Shown in pieces: positions 54,645 to 61,745 of a DNA stretch of 64,000 nt. The translations under genes and the position numbers were made by a program. The notes beneath the pieces were generated by a model that was not told the origin of the DNA, ran no database searches, and was given only the letters and a program-made list of their open reading frames with translations. The DNA comes from RHKX01 sp963784885 (GTDB lineage Bacteria; Actinomycetota; Thermoleophilia; Solirubrobacterales; 70-9), in NCBI GenBank assembly GCA_963784885.1, contig CAWATA010000006.1:325669-389668 (forward strand), read 5' to 3'. Numbering within the stretch: the first letter of the stretch is position 1; every line of letters begins with the position of its first letter.

Positions 54645-55439
54645 ATGTCTCGGATCAAGGGAAAAAGGCCTTCAGCGGCCCTAGTCGTCGCGATAGTCGC
54701 GCTGGTCGCGGCGCTCGGTGGCGGGGCCGTAGCGGGTGTGACACTCAGCAAGCTCAACAAGAAGGAGAAGAAGCAGGTCACCAAGATCGCCAAGAAGGAG
54801 GGCAAGAAGCAGGCCGAGAAGCAGATCGGAAAGCAGTTCCCGGTCGAGACGTCACAGATCGCCGACGGGGCGGTGGGCGGACAGCAGATCGCCGACAACT
54901 CGGTGGACGACTCGAAGCTCACAGACCTCGACCTGTTCGGCGACTCCTTCGTCACGGCACCGGTGGACGACCAGACCGACAAGGAGTTTGGACCTGGCCA
55001 GGCGGCAGCTCCGAAGGTGCCGCTGTTCAGCAAGGGTCAGCTCTCCGTCTACGGAAAGTGCTTCGAGATGCAGGCGGGCGAGACCTACGCCACCGTGTCC
55101 GTGGAGACCAGTGCTGCTGGCGCGATCCTCGCCGCAACCGACACTCCCGACCCGGAGCCCTCGCCCCCCGGAAGCCCCAGCGCCTTCAAGACCCGCACGG
55201 CGTGGCTGGACGGTGACCCCGAGTTCCTCGACCCGGACACCGACGAGCTAGATCGGACGGTGGGCATCGCAAGTGTCGGCGCCGGTTCGTTCCAAAGCCG
55301 GGACCTAACCCGCGTGAGCTTCTCTGCATTGAGCCCCGACGGCACCGCGGTCAACGGCCTTCTGTCGCTGGCGACGGGCACCGGAGGCGTCTACGGGTCG
55401 GAGCCCAGTTGCCTGTTCAGCGGCTTCGGGATCGGGTAG
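54645..55439 (+). CDS. Exported/anchored protein, same family type as 8388-8990
   Basis: A 264-residue protein from ATG 54645 with AGGAG upstream. One hydrophobic segment (SAALVVAIVALVAALGGGAV) comes after a basic start, then a Lys-rich helix (LNKKEKKQVTKIAKKEGKKQ) and the polar repeat GAVGGQQIADNSVDDSKLTD. The C-terminal half is probably beta-sandwich. A signal anchor and a surface location are inferred; function unknown. It lies between tRNA fragments 1 and 2 and may be cargo of an integrated element. Confidence 0.75.
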   Translation: MSRIKGKRPSAALVVAIVALVAALGGGAVAGVTLSKLNKKEKKQVTKIAKKEGKKQAEKQIGKQFPVETSQIADGAVGGQQIADNSVDDSKLTDLDLFGDSFVTAPVDDQTDKEFGPGQAAAPKVPLFSKGQLSVYGKCFEMQAGETYATVSVETSAAGAILAATDTPDPEPSPPGSPSAFKTRTAWLDGDPEFLDPDTDELDRTVGIASVGAGSFQSRDLTRVSFSALSPDGTAVNGLLSLATGTGGVYGSEPSCLFSGFGIG

Positions 55440-55576
55440 GTCAGAGCGACGCGGGGATCGTCCAGCGGATCGCAGACTGAATCCTGCCTGAGCCCGCCAC
55501 TGCCGGGTCAAAGTCACCTCGAGCCGCGCGCTCACGACTGCAGTTCTCGCTCCGGTGAGCTGCTCCCGCCCGGTCC

Positions 55577-56512
55577 CTAGTCGTGTGAATGCAGTGCGAC
55601 CACCCGGTCGCCGGGCTGCGGGTCCTTGCAGCGCTCATCCTCGAACGAGATCAGCTCACCTTCGCGCTGCAGGGCCACTATCGGACCCCACTCCTCCCGG
55701 ACTTCAGCGGTCACTCCCTCGGGCCCGACGTCGTATTGCCGGATGTCGACACCCTGGCCGATCTCGAGCATGTCCGAGATCACGTTGGCGATTCCAGGCG
55801 TGTGCGTCGCAATGCCGAGCAGCCGACCGGCCGCGGATGAGGTGCTGATGACGCTGTCGGCCCCGCTCTGGTCGAGCAGGTGGACGTTCTCATCCTCCCG
55901 ACAGGCGGCGACGATGTCAGCCTCGGGACCGAGTTCGCGAGCCGTGAGGGTCGTGAGCACGGCTGCGTCATCGCGGCTGACTGCGACCACGACAGCCCGT
56001 GCCTCCTCGATCCGAGCCTCGTGCAGGACATGTCGCTGGGTCGCGTCGCCGGCCACTGCGGCGTAACCGGCAGCAGTCGCCTGTGCTCGCGCATCGGGCC
56101 GCGGATCGATTGCGATGATGCTCCGGGGGTCGGCGCCCTGGGCCGTGAGGATCGCCGCTGCGGCGCGGCCCTTCGTTCCGAATCCGCAGATGATCGTATG
56201 GTCCTTCAAGGTCCTCCTCCAGCGCGAGATCCGATAGGCGGTGCGCGTTCGCTCGGCAAGTATCTCCAACGTCGTGCCGACGAGGAGGATCAGGAAGAGG
56301 ACCCGCGCGGGCGTGACGAACAGGGTCGTCGCAAGCCGGCCCTCGTCGCTGACGGGACGAACATCTCCATACCCGGTCGTCGTAATGCTGACCGTGGAGT
56401 AGTAGAAGGCGTCGAGGACGCTGATCTCTCCGTCCTCAGGATCGATGTAGCCGTCGCGACCGATGTAGGTAACCGCTGCGACGAGAAAAATCAGCGCCAC
56501 CGCGAGGATCAC
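55577..56512 (-). CDS. Potassium channel with RCK (TrkA-N/TrkA-C) domains
   Basis: A 311-residue channel subunit: TM1 (VILAVALIFLVAAVTYIG), the pore loop with selectivity filter TTTGYGD (about 47-53), TM2 (VLFLILLVGTTLEILAE), then an RCK_N Rossmann domain (TIICGFGTKGRAAAAIL, IIAIDPRPDARAQA, AVVVAVSRDDAAVLT) and an RCK_C domain at the end (VRQYDVGPEGVTAE region, PGDRVVALHS). Start GTG 56512; no better upstream in-frame start is visible. The RCK domains usually bind nucleotides or ions and gate the pore. It lies between tRNA fragments 1 and 2. Confidence 0.9.
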   Translation of the reverse strand: MILAVALIFLVAAVTYIGRDGYIDPEDGEISVLDAFYYSTVSITTTGYGDVRPVSDEGRLATTLFVTPARVLFLILLVGTTLEILAERTRTAYRISRWRRTLKDHTIICGFGTKGRAAAAILTAQGADPRSIIAIDPRPDARAQATAAGYAAVAGDATQRHVLHEARIEEARAVVVAVSRDDAAVLTTLTARELGPEADIVAACREDENVHLLDQSGADSVISTSSAAGRLLGIATHTPGIANVISDMLEIGQGVDIRQYDVGPEGVTAEVREEWGPIVALQREGELISFEDERCKDPQPGDRVVALHSHD

Positions 56513-56633
56513 CCTCGCCGAGATTTTGCGCAGAGGTCCGGGTTCCGTACCCGGAAGGCTGACCAGGGACTCCTTCAGGTCGCATAACCCTATCGACGAG
56601 CCTCGAGAGCCTGAGCGCTCAATCGCGGCCTCC

Positions 56634-56681
56634 CCCTGAAGCGCGCCCGACTGGATTCGAACCAGTGACCTTCGGTTTCGT
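56634..56681 (-). tRNA. 3' fragment of tRNA-Arg(ACG), copy 2
   Basis: Same 48 bases as copy 1, with a kept CTACGAA anticodon loop, then a break: the expected 5' stem TCGGT is replaced by unrelated sequence. Copies 2 and 3 share a few more bases on both sides (GCGGCCTCCCC at the acceptor side and AGATT at the break side). The break is in the anticodon loop/stem, a common crossover position for tyrosine recombinases. Confidence 0.87.
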
Positions 56682-56826
56682 AGATTCGTCGTCGGTCTTT
56701 CTTGATCGTCAGCTTGGCGGTTCCGCCCCGCTTCAACCGCCCGCCAGTTGCGATTATCCGGCGGTCTTTAACGACAAGGAGGTCAAGAGTTCGCTTTCGA
56801 AGCGCCTCCACCCCTGATGCCTTCAT
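56682..56826 (-). pseudogene. Relic of the C-terminal tail of an exported protein
   Basis: Minus-strand reading gives LDLLVVKDRRIIATGGRLKR and GGTAKLTIKKDRR, the closing beta-hairpin seen in many Thermoleophilia exported proteins. It then runs straight into the tRNA fragment with no stop. The rest of the gene is missing. It starts right after the end of the Rpf-like gene and looks like a piece cut by integration. Confidence 0.5.
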
Positions 56827-56840
56827 CGCTGATGTTCGGG

Positions 56841-57485
56841 TTAATGGATGGGCGACAGGCTGGCGACAGCACTCGACACCGACCTACGGATGCCCAGCCG
56901 AGGGCAGTTCGGCCACGGATCGCCCCCTGAGATCTGGTGCCAGATCGCAGCCCGGATGTCCTGCTCGCGCGGTTTGGCTGTGCGCGACGGGTCGGGGCGG
57001 ATGCCGGTGCGGCGCTTGAACTCACCGGCCGTCGCAGCCCAGCTCGAGACATCGAACTGGTACGCGCCCGCGTAGCCGTTGCCAGTGTTGGTCGAGTAGT
57101 TGCCGCCGGACTCGCAATGCCTGCGTGCTTTAAGGATGCCGGAGCCGGGCGGCGTGATCAGCGCCTCGAAGCGGGCGTGGAACTTCTTCTTCCGTGACCT
57201 GACGCGCCGCGCGATCGCGCGGCGGCGGCTGCGGGTCTGCACGCACCGCTTGTGGGCGTTCCACGCCCGCCGCTCCGAACGCCGAGCCGGGTGCTCGTCG
57301 AGGATGCGCTTGGCTGAGAAGGCCTTCCCGATGATCGTCTTGGCGCGGTCGACGTGCTGGCCCTCGTCGAGTGCGGCGCATGCCCGTGTGCGCTGGAGCG
57401 AAGGGGCCGATGCTTGGGCAGGGACGAACGCGAGGGTGGCGATCAGCGCGCCGAGGAGACCGACGATTGGCAGGCTTGGTCGCAT
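56841..57485 (-). CDS. Rpf/transglycosylase-like exported protein
   Basis: A 214-residue secreted protein: signal peptide (IVGLLGALIATLAFVPAQAS), a long basic helical region (about 30-125), then a resuscitation-promoting-factor type lysozyme domain with the catalytic Glu in RRHCESGGNYSTNTGNGYAG, AYQFDVSSWAATAG and WPNCPRLG. Such domains cut peptidoglycan. The C-terminus is short and slightly unusual (SVSSAVASLSPIH). It is part of the block between tRNA fragments 2 and 3. Confidence 0.85.
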   Translation of the reverse strand: MRPSLPIVGLLGALIATLAFVPAQASAPSLQRTRACAALDEGQHVDRAKTIIGKAFSAKRILDEHPARRSERRAWNAHKRCVQTRSRRRAIARRVRSRKKKFHARFEALITPPGSGILKARRHCESGGNYSTNTGNGYAGAYQFDVSSWAATAGEFKRRTGIRPDPSRTAKPREQDIRAAIWHQISGGDPWPNCPRLGIRRSVSSAVASLSPIH

Positions 57486-57521
57486 TCCGCGAGGAGCTCG
57501 AAACGGCGGGATCCTGGCCGA

Positions 57522-59246
57522 CTACTCGCGGATGAACGCTACGCGGGTGCTGGTCTCGTCTGCTGGTTCAATCGGCGGCGTGACCGCCTTGAAGCCGAAG
57601 TCGCGCGTCTCACCCACGTTGAACGATCTCCCGACTGACTCCTCCAGGCACCTGGTCAGGTTGAGCCGGTAGGTGAAGGTGTTGTCGGCGCTGGCGGGCT
57701 GATCGCCGGCCAGATCCCTGAACCCGGCATAGGGCCAATCGCCGTCGCCCCGGAAGCCCCCATCGACAAGCTTCAGGTTCGGATCTTCGCTCGAATAGGA
57801 GCCCGGTCCACAGAACCCCCCCGTGGTCCCGATAAGTGCGCCGAGGTCGAGGCCGCCCATGTCGATCCACTTGTCCTGTGGCTCAGGCGAGATCGGGGCT
57901 CGCTGCGGGCGCCAGAAGGTCAGCGTCACCTCCACGTCGCCGTCCGGGCCGGCCTTGACCGGGAAGGGGTTCTGATCGGTCCCCGGCTCGCCACCTTCGA
58001 CCGGGTAGTCGATTCCCGCACCGACCGAGGCCGAGTTCCCCTGCCCATCGTCGTAGGAGACCAGAGCCGGGGTCGTGACGAAGACGTACTGCAGAGCGGC
58101 GGTGAACTGCTGCTCGCCGCCGCCGGTGCTCACCCGCTGGATCAACACGTCGCCGGAGCCGATCTGACCGCTGGTGGCCTTCGGGTTTATCCCCGCGCCG
58201 CCTTGGCCGGGCTGATCCTCGATCAGCTTGCCGAAGCCGTCGCCATCGGAGTCACAGCACTCGGGAAAGGGGATCCCCGCCGGCGTGTCCTCGTCAGGGC
58301 TTCGCTCGCCCGTCCCGCCAAGGGTGCAGTAGGCGAGACCGCCGAGCGCCGGGTCGGTGTTGTCTTGAGGCTGGCCGCAGTCGAGCTCGGAGGAGTCAAA
58401 CCGATCCCCCGCGGCGGGAAGGATCTCGATCTCGAGGACCAGATTGTCTACGAGGTTCGTCTCGATCTGCTCGTTGCTCATGCCCGCGTTGACGTTCGCG
58501 GTGCCCTCCAGGGAGCCACCCTCACCCAGGGTGCTCCGGATGTGAAAGTCGCCCGCCCCGCCATCCGACGCACGTGCGGAGACGCGAGCCTGACCCCCAT
58601 TGCGCGGCTTGCGGTCGAGGTTGTCGAGGACCTCGTCGCCGTCGTCGTCGATGTCGAGCGGGTCGGCGACGCCGTCGCGATCGAGATCGCCCGGGACCTG
58701 GTCTCTGTGGTCTCTGACGTTCTTGACCCGGACCCGGCCGAAGTTGCCGACCCCGATCGGGACCCCGTTCTTCGCCAGCGCCTCGCGCTTCTTCTCAACC
58801 CACTTCTTGCGGAGCTTCACCTTGGCGAAGCCCTTGCTGGACTTGACCGTGACGTTGCCGAGCTTGGCGCCGGCGTAGACGCCCTCGATCGCCCGCTTGC
58901 CGTGCTTTCTGGTGCCGACCACGATCGGGCCTGCGTAGGTGCCGTCGGGAGCGCGGAGGTGGAGCGTGACCTTCTTGGCCGGCGGCTTGAGCTCGAACTT
59001 GCCCTTCGAGGCCCGCTTCGTCTTCGCCTCGCCGTCCTTGGCGAGGGCGATCACCGTGTAGCCGGGTTTGCTGAGCTTGCCGCTGATCTTCTTCTGCTTT
59101 TTCTTGGCGACCTCGAGGTCGCCGGAGGACCCGACTTCAGAAGAGGCGGGGGTGACGAGGAGCGCCACCCCCGCGATTGCCGCGATCGCGACGATCAGGG
59201 AGAGCCCGAGCGGAGTTCGCCCTCTGGTTCTCTGGTGTGAGGCCAT
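57522..59246 (-). CDS. Exported protein with TSP3-like calcium-binding repeats
   Basis: A 574-residue protein from ATG 59246 (GGAGGACG upstream). A signal peptide (LSLIVAIAAIAGVALLVTPA) precedes a Lys-rich beta domain (about 35-160, GKLSKPGYTVIALAKDGEAK). Thrombospondin type 3 repeats follow (DLDRDGVADPLDIDDDGDE). The middle and C-terminal parts are probably beta-rich and include several cysteines (SSELDCGQ, YCTLGG, PECCDSDGDGFG). It ends with TSTRVAFIRE. Function unknown. Directly upstream of it on the same strand is the TolB-like gene. Confidence 0.8.
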   Translation of the reverse strand: MASHQRTRGRTPLGLSLIVAIAAIAGVALLVTPASSEVGSSGDLEVAKKKQKKISGKLSKPGYTVIALAKDGEAKTKRASKGKFELKPPAKKVTLHLRAPDGTYAGPIVVGTRKHGKRAIEGVYAGAKLGNVTVKSSKGFAKVKLRKKWVEKKREALAKNGVPIGVGNFGRVRVKNVRDHRDQVPGDLDRDGVADPLDIDDDGDEVLDNLDRKPRNGGQARVSARASDGGAGDFHIRSTLGEGGSLEGTANVNAGMSNEQIETNLVDNLVLEIEILPAAGDRFDSSELDCGQPQDNTDPALGGLAYCTLGGTGERSPDEDTPAGIPFPECCDSDGDGFGKLIEDQPGQGGAGINPKATSGQIGSGDVLIQRVSTGGGEQQFTAALQYVFVTTPALVSYDDGQGNSASVGAGIDYPVEGGEPGTDQNPFPVKAGPDGDVEVTLTFWRPQRAPISPEPQDKWIDMGGLDLGALIGTTGGFCGPGSYSSEDPNLKLVDGGFRGDGDWPYAGFRDLAGDQPASADNTFTYRLNLTRCLEESVGRSFNVGETRDFGFKAVTPPIEPADETSTRVAFIRE

Positions 59247-59265
59247 CGTCCTCCGCCTTCCTTGC

Positions 59266-60201
59266 CTAACGCGGCTGCCAGTCCGGATCGGAGTCGGTGC
59301 GGCCGAAGTCGCAGCTCGTCGTCCCGGACTTCGCCAGCTCGACCGGGTTGGTCCCGTCGGCGTCGATCTTGTAGATCCCGGCCACCTCCCCCGGAGCTCT
59401 GTTTCCCTCGACGGCGAACTCGGTGCCGTCCGGGGACCAAGCCGGAGCCTGGTAGCCGACAATGCCGGGGAGAGTGTCGGCGGCGACGGCGCGCACCTGC
59501 TTGCCGTTTGCCTTCATTGTGTAGATCTGAAGGTCGCGATTGAAGGCGATCATCTTGCCGTCCGGGGACCAGTTCGGGCCCTCGCCGTTGCGAACAAGCT
59601 TGGTCCGCTTCTTGCCCTTCGTGTTCATCGTGTACATGCCGCCGCTGCCGGTGAAGGCGATCTTCTTGCCGTTCGGGGACCAAGCTGGCGAATGCCCGTC
59701 CTTGGTCAGGCGGTGCACCTTCTTGCCGTTCGCCTTCATCTTGTAGATGTCGGAGGTGACGTTGTCGTTCTTTTCCACCCGAAGGCGCATGAACACGATC
59801 TGCTTGCCGTTCGGAGACCACGAGGGATCCTGGTCCGCTCTGTTGCCCTTGGTCAACCGGCGCTGCTTGGTGCCGTTCGCGTTCATCTTGTAGATCGCGC
59901 TGAGACCGAAGCCTGGGCCATCCTTCGTGTAGCGGGTGTAGGCGATCTTTCTGCCGTTCGCAGACCACGAAGGCTGGCGTCCCTTGCTGGTCAGCTTGCG
60001 CAAACCCTCGCCGTTGGGCTTGACCGCGAACACTCCCTCCTGGCCCGGCTTCAGGCACCGGCCGAAGGCGACGTTGCCGTTCTTGCCGGGGAACGCGGCA
60101 CCGGCCGGCTCGTCGCTCAGGGCGATGGCCATTGCAATCGCCGCTATCAGCGCGCCGGTTATCAGCAGTCGAGCAGCAGTCAGCGGGGCGGTCAATCTCA
60201 T
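59266..60201 (-). CDS. TolB/WD40-like exported beta-propeller
   Basis: A 311-residue protein from ATG 60201, with AAGGAG 11 bases before. A signal peptide (LLITGALIAAIAMAIAL) is followed by blades with the TolB pattern: PSWSANGRKIAYTRY, DPSWSPNGKQIVFMRL, SPAWSPNGKKIAFTGS, GPNWSPDGKMIAFNRD, APAWSPDGTEFAVEGN, DPDWQPR. Six such motifs are seen. It would sit outside the membrane; partner unknown. The last gene before the second 180-bp repeat. Confidence 0.85.
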   Translation of the reverse strand: MRLTAPLTAARLLITGALIAAIAMAIALSDEPAGAAFPGKNGNVAFGRCLKPGQEGVFAVKPNGEGLRKLTSKGRQPSWSANGRKIAYTRYTKDGPGFGLSAIYKMNANGTKQRRLTKGNRADQDPSWSPNGKQIVFMRLRVEKNDNVTSDIYKMKANGKKVHRLTKDGHSPAWSPNGKKIAFTGSGGMYTMNTKGKKRTKLVRNGEGPNWSPDGKMIAFNRDLQIYTMKANGKQVRAVAADTLPGIVGYQAPAWSPDGTEFAVEGNRAPGEVAGIYKIDADGTNPVELAKSGTTSCDFGRTDSDPDWQPR

Positions 60202-60453
60202 CGTTGCTTCTACTCCTTCTTTCCGCCGTACGGACGGGGAGGTGGAACGGCGGTGATGCGGAGCGGCGTTGAGGTCGGTGAGGCCGCTCACGACCTTTGG
60301 TTGCGTCGCTCGACACTACGTTGGCTGCGGGAGGACCGCATCCGTGCTGGCTGACCAGCTGGTCCGTGCCGAGTACGGGCAACGCCAGCAGCTCGAACGC
60401 GTCGAATGTTCGCGAGGAGAGGCTTCAGCCGCGCAACTCGGGGTGCACAAACC

Positions 60454-60633
60454 TGCGTGTTGGTTGCGCGATGGTTTCGTTCCGCATGTCCATGCGGTTC
60501 GCCGAATCGGGCGGTTTCGCGGGCACTCGGGAGGAGGCCGGAATTGTCCTCGCGATCGCAATGCCCATGCGACATTGCGGCCTCCCCCTGAAGCGCGCCC
60601 GACTGGATTCGAACCAGTGACCTTCGGTTTCGT
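60454..60633. repeat. 180-bp direct repeat, copy B
   Basis: Counterpart of 54251-54430, in the same orientation. Differences are nearly all substitutions, with no net length change. The first part contains GTTGCGCGATGGTTTCGTTC and the CCGCATG/CATGCGG inverted repeat; the last 48 bases are tRNA fragment 3. Confidence 0.8.
60586..60633 (-). tRNA. 3' fragment of tRNA-Arg(ACG), copy 3
   Basis: Same 48-base fragment as at 54383 and 56634, in the same orientation, again broken at the anticodon loop. Its break-side flank (AGATT) matches copy 2; its acceptor-side flank matches copy 1 for 132 further bases. Confidence 0.87.
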
Positions 60634-60728
60634 AGATTGGCATTCGGTCTCACGCTTGATTTGACCGTCGCGGTGCGAGCTCGTTCGCAACGCTGGACGC
60701 GGTCGCGATTAGCGACTACCTTGTCCGC

Positions 60729-60956
60729 GTGAGCGACGAGCTGCATCTGACGATCCGCTACGAGGACGCTGGCGAGGGCTGGCTGACCGCCCAGGTGGTG
60801 GAGATCCCCGGCGCGATCAGCGAAGGGCCCTCTCGAGAGGAAGCCCGTGCAAACGTTCTCGACGCGCTCGAGACCCTGCTGACTCCGGATCAGGAGTTGA
60901 CCGGCGAGCAGGCCGGAGACGACAGCGAATCCCTCACACTCACCGTCGCTCGGTGA
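60729..60956 (+). CDS. hicB: HicB-family antitoxin
   Basis: A 75-residue HicB-like protein with the RNase-H-like fold start LHLTIRYEDAGEGWLTAQV, then EIPGAISEGPSREEARANV and LDALETLL. The family binds and neutralises the HicA mRNA interferase. A GTG start is used. The gene lacks an obvious C-terminal DNA-binding part. Its stop overlaps the start of the truncated hicA by GTGA. The order here is hicB-hicA, found in some actinobacterial systems. Confidence 0.82.
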   Translation: MSDELHLTIRYEDAGEGWLTAQVVEIPGAISEGPSREEARANVLDALETLLTPDQELTGEQAGDDSESLTLTVAR

Positions 60957-61108
60957 AGCGCCGCGATCTCGAGCGTCACCTCCGAGACCACGGCTGCCGC
61001 TTCATCGGCGAAGGTGGACGGCATGCCGACTGGCGCCAGCGGCGGGCGGCGGTGATCGTCGGGAAGGTCTTGCGGAGTGGCTTTCCGTCGCGGGCGGACC
61101 AGACCTGA
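60953..61108 (+). pseudogene. hicA: HicA toxin, truncated
   Basis: The first 27 or so codons read VKRRDLERHLRDHGCRFIGE, then GGRHADW, a clear HicA start (double-stranded-RNA-binding-like fold with the catalytic His in GGRH). After codon 27 the frame enters antisense integrase sequence and stops at 61108. A complete HicA is about 60-80 residues. The loss of the C-terminal strands should remove activity, leaving hicB as an orphan. Confidence 0.78.
61030..61039. other. Ten-base palindrome at the hicA/integrase junction
   Basis: CTGGCGCCAG is its own reverse complement. It is read as part of hicA on the plus strand and part of the integrase fragment on the minus strand, at the point where both similarities end. 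It may be the site of the join. Confidence 0.5.
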
Positions 61109-61248
61109 CCTTGGTAGCTCGGGCTGCAGTCGCAGGCGTCGCTGGAGTGGATGGCGCAGCGGCGCGAGTGGCGCTCGGTTATGCCGAGCTCGATGACCCT
61201 GTCGGGCGAGGCTGTCGCGGGCCTTTCGGGGGTAGCGGTCGATTGCAC
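61031..61248 (-). pseudogene. Tyrosine recombinase (integrase) N-terminal fragment
   Basis: Minus-strand frame from about GTG 61248: ELGITERHSRRCAIHSSDAC, then CDCSPSYQGQVWSARDGKPL and RKTFPTITAARRWRQSA. This matches the arm-binding N-terminus of actinobacterial phage/ICE integrases (H-x-C...C-x-C-x-P-x-Y...W...DGK...K-T-F). The catalytic domain with the R-H-R-Y residues is missing, because the frame runs into antisense hicA. It is the only integrase trace in the window and lies beside tRNA fragment 3. Confidence 0.72.
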
Positions 61249-61549
61249 CCCCTTGTCGTAGCTTGGGTTGGCGGGTTGTTCAAGTCCGCGCGACGCGCGT
61301 CTTACCACCGAGCGTTGAGACGGTGGAGCGAGGACCGATCGGGGACCCGATTCTGTCGCTCGGCGCGACCGGCACCAGAATCGTCGAGCGGATGTGTCTC
61401 GCGGCCTGAGGGCGGAGAGCGTGTGTCAGGCCCCTTCCCCATCCTTCGGCGGGCGCTCGACGCCGGCGAAGTGCGTGCCGACCGCATGGTGATGTCGCCA
61501 GCGGATCGGAACGGCCGGGACAGCTTCCATCTCCGGGGGCGGGCCCCCA
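61249..61549. other. Stretch without a recognisable gene
   Basis: About 300 bases between the integrase fragment and a CAG-rich tract. Both strands have only short open frames without family features. I see no promoter or RNA gene that I can support. Confidence 0.5.
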
Positions 61550-61745
61550 CCTCCAGCAGCAGCCGGCGGCTACCAGCAGCCAGCCAGCCAGAGCCAATCC
61601 AGGCCGGTGGCCATCCAGCCAGCCGAGAGCCAGCAGCAGACCGGCCTGGCCAGGGTCAGCAGGGCATCCAGCAACGCCACCACCACCAGCAGCAGCCAGG
61701 CGATCCGTTCCAGCATGGCCAGGCCGGTGATGAACGCCTGCACGC
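61550..61745. repeat. CAG/CCAGCC-rich low-complexity tract
   Basis: Plus strand shows many CAGCAG, CAGCCAGCCAGCC, CCACCACCACC and GGCC blocks. On the minus strand it would code Leu/Trp/Ala-rich hydrophobic sequence. Its codon and word use differ from everything else in the window, which suggests foreign or misassembled DNA. Confidence 0.6.

Larger units (their letters stand above)
60202..60728. other. Non-coding stretch with repeat and tRNA fragment
   Basis: No credible gene in 527 bases. It includes the second 180-bp repeat (60454-60633), ending in tRNA fragment 3, and short leader sequences for the TolB-like gene (left) and hicB (right). Long open frames here run through the tRNA fragment and are artefacts. 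Confidence 0.7.

Noticed and set aside
60425..60643. Short protein with YETEGHWFESSRAR-type sequence
   Set aside because: This is the translation of the tRNA 3' half and its flank; such 'proteins' are a known annotation artefact next to tRNA genes.
61262..61300. Possible degenerate tRNA 3' end near GGGTTGTTCAAGTCCGC
   Set aside because: It resembles a T arm with extra bases, but stem pairing and the acceptor strand do not fit, and it differs from the tRNA-Arg fragments.
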